DNA of 64,000 nucleotides, from positions 13,805,406 to 13,869,405 of the forward strand of contig NC_079898.1 in NCBI RefSeq assembly GCF_024868665.1. Reading direction: 5' to 3'. Positions 46,940 through 58,931 of the stretch are shown one piece after another (position 1 is the first letter of the stretch; every line of letters begins with the position of its first letter). The notes under the pieces are model-generated. The model was not told where the DNA came from. It saw only the letters and a program-made list of their open reading frames with translations, and searched no databases. Made by a program: the position numbers and the translations under genes. Origin of the DNA: Triplophysa rosa. Lineage: Eukaryota > Chordata > Actinopteri > Cypriniformes > Nemacheilidae.

Positions 46940-48072
46940 CAGGGGTCACCAACTAGCGGACTCCGGTCCGGATGCGGACCGCGAGATGCATCCGTCCGGA
47001 CCTCAAAGCCTTTTGACATAATAAATAAATGAACGCCTAACATTATTTTATAATGCAATCAAATTTATACCAGGCACATCAAGGTCCGCTCAGTAGCAGT
47101 TTGGGTCCTACGGCGCCACGGACAGTTAACATATGCGCACTGTTGCCACGTTCAGACGTCGACGTCTCGACGAGAGAAGAGAGCCGAGACAGACTCGCTG
47201 CACAGCGCGTAGACAGATGTAACTGTCAGTGACTGAAAAACAATGTCCTTTTCAAAAGTTAGAAAAGTTGACGCTGAAAACCATGTTTTCCGAGATGAAT
47301 GGGTCGAGAGATTTGCATTTATTCTTCCTGCATCGAGATGCACGAGACCGGTTTGTCTCATTTGCTCGGAGTCTGTCGCGGTTGTCAAAAGTGGAAACTT
47401 TAAACGGCATTATGAAATTAGACAGAGACACTTTGAAGAAACTTACAAGCAGCAGTCCGAGGTAAGGACACGGAAAATATATTAGCTCAAAGCCCAGTAG
47501 GAGCGATCTACATGGGTCCTCCCTCACTCACTTACCGCCCAACAACGAGCGAATGTTCGGCTAAGAATACAGTGGATCTTAGGAAAACATAACAAGCCCT
47601 TTACTGATGGGAAAATAGTAAAAGAGTGAATGGAGCCTGCGTGTGAAACACTTTTAGAAGGAAAATAAAGACATGAACTAAAAGAAAATATTAAACTAAC
47701 CCCCCTTTCAGCTGCAACAGCCACAAGAAGAGCTGAAATGTTATCAGAAGATGATCAGTCACAACTTGATGCTGCTATTTGTTCATCTCAGTTCAGCAGA
47801 AAACAACACTTTAGTTTTCTTTTAAAGTTGATAATGTTGAAATGAATGTATGTTCAGAGCAGGTTTAGAGATTATGGCATTTTGCACATTTTCCTTCATT
47901 ATATTGTTGTCAGACATTGTTATGCCGTTGTATAGATATGAAAAGACATGTTTATTTCTTTGGTCTGCCAAAAACCATCAATTCATGATTTTAGGTATTT
48001 AATTGTCCGGACCTAGACTGGCAAGGAGGGTTTGTTTACTGGACCTCAAGCAATTTTAGTTGAAGACTCCTG
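46940..48072 (+). mobile_element. hAT (Charlie-like) transposon remnant, 1133 bp
   Basis: The ends 'caggggtcaccaacta' and (reverse complement) 'caggagtcttcaacta' are inverted. The flanks gcatacag (46932-46939) and gcgtacag (48073-48080) are an 8-bp duplication with one change. 'ggtccggatgcggacc' and 'gtccggacct' lie subterminally. It carries only the start of a transposase gene. It sits 133 bp downstream of the nrg3 exon. Confidence 0.9.
47243..47485 (+). pseudogene. hAT transposase N-terminus with BED-type zinc finger, truncated
   Basis: The 80-codon frame begins MSFSKVRKVDAENHVF and contains CLICSESVAV, then FKRHYEIRQRH, which fits a BED-type Cys2-His2 DNA-binding finger. The order matches the N-terminus of hAT transposases of the kind that gave rise to GTF2IRD2/ZBED-like proteins. 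The RNase-H-like catalytic core and dimerisation domain are missing, and the frame stops soon after the finger. A second overlapping frame is an artefact. Confidence 0.75.
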
Positions 48073-48080
48073 GCGTACAG

Positions 48081-48807
48081 GGTCACTGAGAGAATGTAAC
48101 TAAAACTTTCCGTTTCTGACCCAAATGTATCCTTAACCTGAATGATCCATAATGCATTATGCATTCATTTGCCAATAACAACAAGCCTTTGCAGTTTGCA
48201 GCCTCACAGACACCGTTGTCATAGAAACCATGTCATTACCAAAGTGTCATAACATTTTCATATTTTCTGACAGGAACAGATTTCTAGATTTTCCCACCCA
48301 CTCAACTAATGGCTGTGCATTCACATTCCCTTACCAAACCTGAATGTTTCTGAACGATGTATAGCATTGGGTCAAATGAGGAGCGCAGTCTTTGTAAGTG
48401 CGGTTGTGTGTGAACAGGTTGTGATTGGATGTTGTGTGGGGTGAGTCATTTGATGAGTCAGAAATGGATTGTGATTATAAGGGGTTCTTTTTGTTGACCT
48501 TCTCATATTGACCTATTAGTAGCAGTTTAGATGAAAGATAGCAGATTAACTGCTCGAGGATACACTGTATGTATGTGCTAAGTGGTATAAAATAATTAAC
48601 CAGCTGACAATATGCAGAGCACACCCCTCTACTGAACACATTTTTCTACATTTACTTTAACACCACATATCCTTTTCAATCACAGGATAACATTCAATGT
48701 TTTATACCCTGTCTAAACGTTTTAGCACACCGATGTTTAGTCCCGACAAATAGACCAGTACTATTTTTTTGGTCATCTAACTTTTATCAGAAAGACTATA
48801 GGAAATG
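48081..48807. other. Intronic, nothing recognised
   Basis: Single-copy-looking intron. I searched here for the next nrg3 exon without success. Confidence 0.45.
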
Positions 48808-48960
48808 GATAGTTCACCCAAAAACAACAATTCTGTCTTTATTTGTTGATCCTCCTGTTGTTGAACATATATAGGCTATCTCTTCTGTGGAACACAAAAG
48901 AAGATATTCAGTGATTTTGTGTCCATACAATGGAAGTCAATGAAGAACAATTTCTGTTTT
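48808..48960. mobile_element. Family B MITE, left-half fragment
   Basis: 'gatagttcacccaaaaac', 'aattctgtc' and 'tggaacacaaaagaagatat' match the family. 'atggaagtcaatg' is the region near the centre of symmetry. The right half is missing. Confidence 0.75.
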
Positions 48961-49092
48961 TATAATAATAATTTCTAATAGCCCTTATTTTGCATAAATC
49001 TAAATGTATACATTATTAAGAACAAACTACAGTAGTTTGTTATTTATAGGCATGTGCCGCTAGAAGATTTTCATGTACATGCTGAGGCTTTT

Positions 49093-49486
49093 TGTTACGT
49101 ACTGCTCCTAGACTTGAAGGGGTTGAGGATCTAAATGCAGCTTTGAGATAAACAGTACAGGACATAGACGAAATAACAGGCAATGGTCAGGGCAGGCAGC
49201 AGAGGGTCACACGACAAAATACAATCCAATCAAACAGAGTAATCCAACAAGAAGAATGCTCAGAAAAGCAGTACAAAACACATACAAAACCTTGCAATGA
49301 ATGAGTTAAAAAAAATAGGTATAAATAGACAGACCAACACAGGATAACGAGGTACAGGTGAAAACAATAATGGCTGATGAGTCCGGGCAATGGTTGATGG
49401 GAAATGTAGTGAAAACTGAAGGTTCGAGTAATGTCTGTAGTGCCCTCTGGTGGAGTTCGAGGGCACTCCCTCTGATGATCGTTACA
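49093..49486 (-). mobile_element. Gypsy-type 3' LTR, minus strand, 394 bp
   Basis: Read on the minus strand it starts 'tgtaacgatcatcagaggg' and ends 'gtaaca', giving the TG...CA form. Just upstream of it on the minus strand is the polypurine tract 'aggtgggggggcta' (49487-49500), which primes plus-strand synthesis and fixes this as a 3' LTR. The 5' LTR is not present. The internal part runs right for only about 520 bp. Confidence 0.8.
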
Positions 49487-50008
49487 TAGCCCCCCCACCT
49501 TAAAGAGCGGCTTCCAGACTCTCCAAAACCCATAACAGTCCAGGAGGGTGGTGGAGCGGGAGCGGAACAGGGGTCGGGATGGAGGGCCAGGTCCGTGAAG
49601 GGGAACAGGACCTGGGCCGTGGAGCAGAGGCGGGTCTTGCGGAACTGAAGGCGGAGAGGCCGGCAAACAGCAGAGGCAGAGCGGTTGGAGTAGACTTTCC
49701 AGCTTGTGGCACTAATGGTTGTATGGGTGGTGTCCCTGATGGCTTCGGCGGAACAGACTCTTCGACTTGACCAGACTCAGGAACAAACTTGTTGACTGGA
49801 CTTGGCTCAAGAACAGATTCGTGGACTGGACTTTGCTCAGGAATAGATTTGTGGTCAAGACTTGACTCTGGAGTGGATACTTTGATATGACTTGGCTCAG
49901 GTTCGTGGACTGCAGCAACCTCTGAGGAGACTGAGGAACAGAGAATGGACCACACACACCACATAGCTGTAGCCACCACAGGAAACACAGCAGAAAGAGG
50001 ACACACCT
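49487..50008 (-). pseudogene. 3'-terminal internal region of the LTR element, with 30-bp tandem repeats
   Basis: A minus-strand frame ends in TAA at 49500-49502, abutting the polypurine tract. It encodes a Pro/Ser/Glu-rich protein of at least 168 residues. Five 30-bp units (49764-49913) give decapeptides of the pattern P-E-x-S-x-V-x-x-S-V. I recognise no RT, integrase or protease motif, so the function of this last ORF is unknown. The apparent start is a GTG, and the true N-terminus is cut off where the LINE fragment begins. Confidence 0.6.
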
Positions 50009-50590
50009 CAGATGGTTGATACAGAAACCCTAGTGCATGCTCTAATTACATCACGGCTAGATTATTGCAATGCTCTGTTTATCAGTTTGTCAGAGAAACA
50101 TATTTAAAGGTTGCAGTATGTCCAGAATGCTGCTGCTAGGGTACCTACCTCGACCAGGCGCAGTGCTCACATATTTCCACTTCTACACAGTCTTCACTGG
50201 CTACCTGTTTCCTCACGCATTCAGTTTAAGATTCTCCTTTTGACATTTAAGACTTTAAATGGTCTTGCACCTAGCTATATCAAAGATCTAATTCACCCAT
50301 ATATACCAACTCGGTCTCTTAGATCATCTGATTTGGGGCTTCTTAGCATTCCCAAGTTTAGACTGTCCACTTCAGGTGGAAGGTCATTTAGTGTTAATGC
50401 CCCCAGGCCGTAACTCTTCATCTCTATCCTTCTTCAAAACACAATTGAAAACATACTTGTTTGAAATATATTATCAATAATCTTGCATCTTTTCCTGTGT
50501 GTTTGTTTGAAAATGTATTTTTGCTTGAAAGTGCTCATTGTGAAGCAACCTTGAGCTTATGTAAAGGCGCTATATAAAAGTAAACTTCTT
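50009..50590 (+). mobile_element. LINE 3' end, 5'-truncated
   Basis: It contains the C-terminal end of a non-LTR retrotransposon ORF2 followed by a short 3' UTR that ends near 'ggcgctatataaaagtaaa'. 5' truncation is usual for target-primed integration. I place it in or near the L2/CR1-like group from the shape of the C-terminal protein, which is an inference. Confidence 0.8.
50012..50413 (+). pseudogene. LINE reverse transcriptase C-terminal region, broken
   Basis: The translation runs TETLVHALITSRLDYCNALF, then a stop (TAA near 50106), then RLQYVQNAAARV, LHSLHWLPVSSRIQFKILLL, TFKTLNGLAPSYIKDLI and a final SGGRSFSVNAPRP. These are the conserved blocks after the RT fingers and palm in L2/CR1/Rex-like elements. 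The in-frame stop and the missing 5' part make it inactive. Confidence 0.85.
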
Positions 50591-53199
50591 ACTCTTCATT
50601 ATTTTATTGCAGCTTTATTGTTGGTCTTAATTATGTTTTAAGTACTTGCCACCAACTGATATTTAAAAATAATGAACAAATAAATACAAGTCTTGAGCAT
50701 TTAAGAAACTAAATGTCATTCAAATTTTCAAAAATAAATACATTTATGTTCTGTATGTGCTGTGTACTATATGTAATACTGTGTAAACTACTGTTTTTTG
50801 AGAAATGTACAGTATACAATGCTAATATGTTCTTTAAAATATGAACAGTATTTTAATATTGTGCCGATTCATTCTCGAGGTAAACACTATTATTGAATAG
50901 CGACACAGTTCTATAGTTGAGCATAAGCAATAACGTGTTTCTGATATTTTTCTGCTTCACATAAACAACACTGTAATCTCCTGAATGGCACCCTGACTGA
51001 GTTTGGCACAGATTAGCACTAGTCTGGCCAGTTTTAGCCACTTCTCATCATTTCTGGTACAGAGACAAGGAGCCACCTATTGGGCATTGGCAAAAAATAG
51101 AATTAGGCACAACAGAGTTACCAATTTCAGACATGTCACAACAGCAAATTGTGAATAATGAGCTTACCACTCAATTCAGACAATAATAGCTCTGTTGAAG
51201 GAAAATTTAGCCCTGTGACAAATGGCTATTGTGAAATAAAAGGGGCGCACATATTTTATGTGAGGCAACCTGATGCGACACATCATTTAATACGTGTGAC
51301 CCTCAACACACAGTTCACGTACAGTAGAGTGACTTAACATTTGCGAGGGGTTTAAACGCTTGTAAAATCTCCACCCCATTTCCTGTGAGCTCACCGGACA
51401 GCCGCCCTCCAATGTCTCTTCTGCCTGTTCAGATTTACAAGCTTTCTGTGAGCAAAGGGACAACAGTAAACAGGCTTTCAGTGTTTAAATTTTGAAATGC
51501 CAGTATGGGTTTACTGTCAGGACAGACACATAGAGCCAACGTCTCTGCTGAGCCGCCGCGCTTAAAAGCAACATACACAGAGAAGATGGACACCCAGGGT
51601 CACTGTGTCCTTGACTTTCATCACACATCTCTCTACCTGTTATTTTACTTCCCGGCTTTCCCTACATTCTTTCACAGTTTTCTTTTCATGTGTTTCAAGA
51701 GTGTTTCAAAAGCCTTTAAACATTGAGATGCAATTGTTGGGATGTAAATACCACTTATTATTTACCGCATCATTTTTTCTGATAACAAAAGTCTCGTGCA
51801 TGTAGTTTGATCAAGTAGCAGATTGGCTACAACAACAATGTGGGCAAAGAGGCAACTGTAGCACAGTTTGAGCAACAGACGTAATGGATCGCAGTCACTA
51901 GAGCCAATTTACTTTTCTGCGTGGCAAAGTATAACACAAGCATAAACGGAAATGTATATTGATTGCTGCAATTCATCTGCCGAGGCCCTGAGCAATTTTG
52001 CCCATTCACACTTGTAAAATATTTATTCAGGTCTGAGGTAATGTTTTTGGATGGGTCATTTACAGTGAGATATAGATCTTGTCAGCCTGCATCATAATGA
52101 AGAATATACAAATTATGTGCTGATTTCTAGAGCATATTGTCACCATATTCTCTGCATTGCGGTCTCCCTGACAACCTGCCATGGGTTACAAAAGTCTATT
52201 TTTCTCCTTTACATACAATGGCTTAAAATAAAGTAGCAAAACGTATTTTGGGATCTGTATATATACAGTAGCTGCTATTAGATGCCTGTAGTCAGCCATC
52301 GTTTTGCGTTTAAGAAATCTATTTTCATGTGATAACTCAATTTAGCATCCATCTGGCATCAATTCAGGCACATGTCAAGAGCGTTCAATGCATCTGATTT
52401 ACAGCAATCATGTACAACATGATTTATGCACTCAAGGTTTAATACACATCGCCACTTTGTGCTGCTTACATTTCTATTCGCTTTGATTGACAGCGACCTA
52501 TTAGCTCTCGATTGCACACGTCTCCGAGGGAACCGGCTGCTTATTTGTGGAGTCATCTGTATGTTATTGTTATTTTGAGAGCCTCCTCCTGATTTCAAAG
52601 CTTTACAAGAGCAGCTCTCCTTTTCCAGTCACCCACATTCCCCGCTGATCAGAATATGTGTTTACTGAAAAGTGAATCAGTGGTTATTAGCTGTGTCTCT
52701 GTCTCTGATGATAGTTTTACGAGAGGCGGCAGGTGAGAGGGGTAAGTAATTGTCAGACTTGCTGATTAAAGTGGGCTCTCACAGCCTTTGGGCTCCTTAG
52801 ATTTGAATGATTTTGGCTACAAGAGCTTCTCATCATATTTTAGCTTCCTCTGCTTAGATGACAGTGTCATTGGCCTTTTGTAACTTTTCATTTAAAGGGC
52901 AAGTCAAAGGAACATTAGGTTATAAAACAGTACGATCATATTCATCTGCGTTCTTCTAAGCAGCTGATTATGTAAATCGAGCCCTCCACTCACTGTTGAA
53001 GGATGCAATCTTTAGGCACCTTGTGATTAGATTTCATGGAGACACGATTTAGATGTATATATTATTGGTCTGGATAGTAAGATTTAATCAGATTTCAAAA
53101 GATATTTAATGCATCTTACCTTTTTTAGCTTCAGTGCACTCTAGAAGTGAGTTAAAGCATGTTTTGCTTGTACTACTTTACAACCTGATAGCAAAGAAT
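50591..53199. other. Long TE-poor intron block
   Basis: 2.6 kb with no mobile element ends. 52250-52700 has mixed composition, no low-complexity sequence and no frame, and is a fair candidate for conserved non-coding sequence. That rests on appearance only. Confidence 0.4.
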
Positions 53200-53412
53200 A
53201 AGGGGTTTAATATTCATTTATAGGCTATACTATGTAGATATATAATACATGACCCACTCTGTGAAAACCCAGATGAAGTCCTTTTTTGTGATCTACAGTA
53301 CTTAGAAAAAGGGGTCTTAATATTAATTTATAGGCTATACTATATACAGTATATATAATACGTGACCCACTCTGTGAAAACCCAGATGAAGTCTTTTTTA
53401 TTTACAGTACTT
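53200..53412 (+). repeat. Tandem duplication of a MITE end, about 109-bp unit
   Basis: Unit 1 (53200-53308) and unit 2 (53309-53412) share 'tttataggctatacta' and 'gacccactctgtgaaaaccc', then 'agatgaagtc'. The second part of each unit matches the left end of the MITE at 7067-7313. The rest of that MITE ('aaagaacattctgtgaaaat') continues after unit 2 to about 53500. Confidence 0.85.
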
Positions 53413-53786
53413 TACAACATAAAATCATCCTACATAATGTAAAGAACATTCTGTGAAAATGTAGCCTTGATATCTTAAATATTGACTAAGGCTAAAAAAT
53501 GTGTTATTTATTGGTTTTCTCATGTAATATTTATAGTCATTCACCTGAGCTATATTTTTATAAACTTTGCTCTTTTGATGTGTGCCAAGACTACTTACAT
53601 TTTTCTAAAAGCTGAGCTTTCATTTTATACCCCAAATATGTAAAATGAATACGTTTTCGACACATCTTTACTAATATATTTAAGTATAAAGTGAAGATGT
53701 CAAGTGACCGAAGTATAGGCTATATATAAGTCTTCAGATTGTATCCAATGATAGGATGTGCTCCCTGCCTGTCAACCTATGCATAA

Positions 53787-54083
53787 AGCTGCGTTCAGAC
53801 ACCAGTCTCTCGCCACGAGGTTGTTAGAAGGCGTTCCTAGCTTTTGTTGCTCTAGAAACATTGATAAACAAACCCTGCAGTAACAGACGAGAGACGGCTG
53901 ACTTGAGCTCCGTTGCTGTATGGTAGTCGCTCCCGAAAGTCGCGCATCATTTACATAAAGTTGAGCAAATCTCAACTATGTCAAGTTGCTAGACACGCCC
54001 ACTTCCTGTCGTCAACGGTCACGGTTGCTTCAGTGAAATGAATGACATCGCCTCGCATTGTCGCTGGCCATCTGAACGGGGCT
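53787..54083. mobile_element. Harbinger-like MITE, 297 bp, TAA duplication
   Basis: The left end 'agctgcgttcagac' and the reverse complement of the right end 'agccccgttcagatgg' are imperfect inverted repeats. TAA flanks both (53784-53786 and 54084-54086). 'gtctctcgcc' on the left and 'cgctggcc' on the right are typical subterminal sequence. CpG-rich and non-coding. Confidence 0.75.
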
Positions 54084-54086
54084 TAA

Positions 54087-55673
54087 CTCAGCACCCCTGC
54101 CCATGCAACAGTGAGCTTACAACACTGCCACATTTTCTTGCAAAAACTGTAAATAAGTTGTTTGTGCCTGTTACTTTTGTAAAGTTATGTGCTTTGTGCC
54201 GTATTGTTGTCTCGTCTGTGAATAAGACGTGTGGTAATTGACATGAAACATGAAAGGAAGCACGACTTTAAAGAGACCTCTGAGAAGAGGGTGGGATCTT
54301 TTCCCCTTTTATATTTTCAAAGCTATGAAGCTGCCTACGCTAGCTTTCAATCGTTGCCTAAATCAGGTTCAGTTGTAACTATCACTCTTATCTCATCATG
54401 GCTTCACATACATACTCATCTGCACCTTTTCCAATCCATCTTCACTAGCAGTCCTCCTCTCTTCATTTCACAGGCCTGGCCACCGTCAGCTCTCTGATCT
54501 CCTTAGTGTCTAAACATTATGAGGTTCTGCTTTAATAATTCACCATAAGCCTCTCCATCTCCCCAGTGTCCCTTATACTGTCAATCAGCCTCATGTCTAC
54601 ACTCTTCTCACCTTTATTCACAAGCCATGGGCATTTTAGCGTTATTACCCATAACCCCCTGCACGGAATACTGCGCCATCCTTACATTGACAAACAATGG
54701 GCAGCTGAGTTAGTGCTCACAGGTACAGACTGGCAGTTCATAAAATACTTATGTAAGTCTGATTTGAGATGAAGAGCAAAAGCAGGTAAAAGAGAAAAGG
54801 GCAGTAATTGCTTCATCCCTGCTGGGCCGGTATTTCCCGGCTGTCTCGACATATCCATTGACTAAGAGGAAAGAATAATCATGCCTTAAAATACTGAACA
54901 ATCTCGGCCATTTCGCTTGTAATGGCAGCTGTTATGGCAACCGTGTTTTTGTTATTGCTTTAACTGGTGGTATTACTGACCACACAGTGAGAATAAAGGT
55001 CACGGTAGTGATTCAGCTAGAGATGTTATGGTTGTATTGCTTTAATGTTAGTGGAGTGTTGAAAATGGATACCCTAATGGCTCGCTCGATCACATTTCAA
55101 GATGCTGAGTGCGTCTAAAACCCTCACTGAAACAATTCTCTCATAGATATAGCAGGGTTATATTGTGTCTGAACAAACCGTATTGACTCCTAACTCTGTT
55201 TACTCACATTGGAGTACAACTTACATACAGCCTGTGTTTAGTTACTATACTCAAAAGTCAAAGATCAACACAAACAGTTGCTTTTGAATTCAAAGTTTTA
55301 CTTCTTTTACATACAGGAAAAGGATTTCAGGTTAGTCTGCGTTTTTTATGAGGAAATCATTTTTTATTTCATCATGCTAAGAACATTTTACCTTTGAAAT
55401 AATGAAGTACAATTACAGTAAATGTGAAACTATTTCAATTCATTTAAGTTTTTGCCTTTTTCTTTTCATTCGTTTTTATTCCTCCACTAAGGATAATTCT
55501 CAGTAATTTTTACAACTTTAAAAGCAACAAGCTAGAGTTATTTAATCTACTTCATGTGCTGCCAGTTAAGAGACAAGATGACACAGGCAAGTTACAATTA
55601 CCATTGAAATACATTTTTAGGTAGTACAAAGTTTTTTCCTGGATTATTTTTAAATTCCTTTATAATATACAGC
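54087..55673. other. Intronic, nothing recognised
   Basis: Short ORFs only. No repeat ends or exon seen. Confidence 0.5.
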
Positions 55674-55808
55674 TTTCCTGTAGCTCAGTGGTAAGAGCAT
55701 GGTGCTAACAACGCCAAGGTCATGGGTTTGATCCCAGGGGATTGCATATACTTAGAAACAAATGTATAGAATAATGCAATGTAAGTCAAAGCGTCTGGTA
55801 AATGTAAA
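55674..55808 (+). repeat. tRNA-derived SINE, plus strand, well preserved
   Basis: 'cctgtagctcagtggtaaga' is an A box and 'gtcatgggtttgatccc' a B box. 'aatgcaatgtaagtcaaagc' then 'gtctggtaaatgtaaatgta' is the tail. It is about 135 bp in full, with recognisable pol III promoter elements, but the tRNA fold is not kept. Confidence 0.85.
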
Positions 55809-56771
55809 TGTAATAATGTATAAATCCCCCAAATCGCAGCTGAAAGCTCATATCTCCATATTTCGTGATTTTTATTTTTTGCCCAAAATCATTATTATTA
55901 CTCACTATTATGTTTTTCACTGGGTTTTGCAAATATCTAACCAAAAAAACTTATTAAAAATTGCTTGTCAACTTTGACAAAACACTATTTAATCATTGAA
56001 AAAGTACAGTGTTGTTTCCATTTCCTGAAAAAGAGCAAATGCGGACATCCAAGGTTTCAGAAGGGCAAAGTCAACATGAAATCAAAAAGGAAAAGTGTTT
56101 TACACAGTGTTGCAGTGATTATTATAAATGATTTATCCGTGCACCATTATTATTTTTTAATTCATTTGCACTTGTAATCTTTAATCAAAAACATTAAGCT
56201 CCCAACAACAACTCTACACCACATGACATAAGCAACAACAAAGAAGTAGGACTATCCTGAATGGTAAGGCTTTTTTAGCCCTCCCCTCCAGGGCCAACTT
56301 ACAACAAACCAATCAAAAAGGGAAGGGCAAAATAAAGCCCCGCCCTACATTTTTTCTAATTTTAGAAGCCGTTTCACTCGGATACGCGTCACGATACAGA
56401 AAAGAATTCAATCTATTCCCATGATTCCATTCTAACCTTATAGGCCTTTTTTCGTTTACCCATGTGCTTAGTATAGATCTGGAATAACATGACTTCTGAT
56501 CTACTGAGAGACTGCACCATTTTGCACTTGTTCTCTTCTATATGACTGCCATAATTCATGACCATAGAAGCCATGGTTCCGTCTATTGTCATTGCATATA
56601 GTTGTCCAATTTAGACGTTGCTTTCTTCCTTTATATGTCATCCATTGGCATGTCATGAAATTGTCTCAAATGGTTAAGAAACATCCTTGAGACAGATTTT
56701 AGTCACCCACAACTATCCTGCCCACAAAGATGTGTGTGTTAGTGAACACTTAAATGTCCATCGTAATCTCC
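55809..56771. other. Intronic, nothing recognised
   Basis: 56250-56350 has a G+C-rich patch with 'ggaagggcaaaataaagccc', which could be part of a dispersed repeat. The ends are not visible. Confidence 0.4.
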
Positions 56772-56779
56772 TGTGTGTG

Positions 56780-56827
<48 letters not shown>

Positions 56828-56831
56828 TGTG
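56772..56831 (+). repeat. (GT)n-(GCGT)n compound microsatellite
   Basis: GT units pass into about nine GCGT/GTGC tetranucleotides. Alternating purine-pyrimidine sequence of this kind can form Z-DNA. Confidence 0.95.
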
Positions 56832-58341
56832 TCTGCGTGCACGCCTGTGTGTACAGGTTTGCTTACAGTACTGTATATTTAAGAGGGCCAAATTTTTTAA
56901 ATGTCCTTACAGATATAGTGAACAATGTCAAAAACATTAGATGGTCCTCAGTAGAAAAATAAGCAAATTAGTCAAATTATTGTAAATCTAATAAAGCCAA
57001 CAGTATAATGTGGGGTATTAGTCAAGTCTGCTATAAAAACAATGGAAGTGTATGAGATTTCCCCACTACTATAGTGAAATAATTTGTGTGTATTTGCTTA
57101 CAAAGAAGTAAAAAGTGAAAGGCAGAAATATGTGCCGTTGGTTATCACACTTTGATGTCACCATTGAATAATGCACCTGTGATACTGATCCATCATTTTT
57201 AGTGAGCTTCAGATATTTCTGAAAGAGAAATATTTAGGAACAGAGTTATATGATGCTGTTATAGTCAGTATAAGATGACTACCTAACTTCAAAGTTAATA
57301 GAAACTACTGTCCATATAGCTTATAGATAAAATCATGACAGTACGAAATGAAATTAGCGCTTTAGGTGCTTTTTGCTTCAGTGGTTTACCAATAATAACA
57401 TTCAGTATCCTATGAGGTTACAATATTTTACTAGAATTCATGTGCATCTGATGTAAAAACCTGTTTTACGACAGACGTATCTTCCTCTCTCTCTCTCTAT
57501 CTCTCTTTCATTCTCTCTCTGCTACTCATTTATGGAGCACAAGGTCTATGTGTGAGATTTAGTGGCATTCTCAGTCAGTGTGTGGGTGAACATTACTGTA
57601 CGTCTGGCCTTTCAAGAGCCTAAGTCTCTGTCGTTTTGGATGGAGAGAGAAGCATTTTGTGTTTTATTTGTTAATTGGTTATGATTGTAAAACTGTAGCT
57701 GTGGTTTAATTAACAAGCTTTTTGGATGGAATTTCATGGCCTGCCCCAGAAGTCCCATACACGAGTCTACAGTCGCTATAACTGCAAATATGTTAAATAA
57801 TGCATTGAAAGATGCTCTCGGAGACACGAGCTCTCGGTAAACATAATCAGCGTTGCTGCAAACTGTGCCAAAAAAGATCAGTATGTTTTTCATATCCCAG
57901 AATGCAATGCAAGGATGACCATTTACCAGGTATCCAGATTTATAATAGGCAGTGCTATGCTGCTGCAGAAGTGTGATGTAAAGGTCTACAGCAAAGCATG
58001 TGTTTTGTTTTGTTTTAGACAACAAACAGTGTTACAAAATCATGAGCAAATTAGATTATATTGGACTTCCAACATTTATGAGAAGGAAGCAGTTTTACGG
58101 GATGTGGCGATGTTTGATTTGTCTCTTTTATATAGTAGTTATATATGATAGTAGTTTATGATCAACCCCTAAAATGGCAAATCTCATAAAAAAAATGTCA
58201 CTGCTTGTTTTGGAGCAGGAGCCCAGCTGGACTCTGAAGTCTGCAGACCACCTTGAAGATATCAATCACATTTTCCATTAATACACCACTGCGCAAAGAA
58301 GGAGAGGGTAGGACAGAGTGATCAGATAAAGACCAGGGGTG

Positions 58342-58344
<3 letters not shown>
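56832..58344. other. Intronic, nothing recognised
   Basis: A 137-codon minus-strand ORF (57612-58025) lacks any motif. A CT-rich run lies at 57485-57518. Confidence 0.5.
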
Positions 58345-58435
<91 letters not shown>

Positions 58436-58436
58436 N

Positions 58437-58525
<89 letters not shown>
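58345..58525 (+). repeat. (TG)n microsatellite, 181 bp, with one N
   Basis: About 90 TG units, uninterrupted but for N at 58436. The N suggests a gap of unknown true length inside the array. Confidence 0.97.
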
Positions 58526-58526
<1 letters not shown>

Positions 58527-58931
58527 TGTCTTAATGTCAGGGAGAGAGAGGCAATAGCAGTGTCTTTATAGCATGATAATTTATTTTATTGCTTGGAATG
58601 TCTTTCAGCAAACAGCTTCATTTAGGGAAACCCCCAATTTATGATGTTATCTGTGACCTTTGTACAGTATATGTGTAACCACAAAGAGACCGAGAATCCA
58701 TGCCTCTGTCTTAAAGCTCATTTAAATACCATAAAATGTTGTCTGTATCACTTTTTGAAATAGCACATGTCAGAGGTTTATATAATATACAGTGATGCAA
58801 ATAAAGCATGTTCAGCATAAATTTTCATGTTGTTGTGTTATAATGAGGGAGATCACATGCTAAAAGTTGAATATTTTGAGTTGAAATGGTTGATATGCAA
58901 TCTGATGTACAATACAGATACACATTTCATT
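58526..58931. other. Intronic, nothing recognised
   Basis: No feature beyond ordinary A+T-rich sequence. Confidence 0.5.

Noticed and set aside
47229..47465. Second frame over the hAT transposase remnant
   Set aside because: The overlapping frame at 47243 carries the zinc-finger residues. This one has none.
57612..58025. 137-codon minus-strand ORF
   Set aside because: No motif and no splice context. Treated as chance.
58199..58270. Possible next nrg3 exon: 'gaccaccttgaagat' reads DHLED after an AG
   Set aside because: The next NRG3 exon should continue from DHL with a different sequence and run into the transmembrane segment. Here the frame diverges at once and stops after about eight codons.
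58339..58571. ORFs of alternating Cys-Val
   Set aside because: Translation of the TG microsatellite only.
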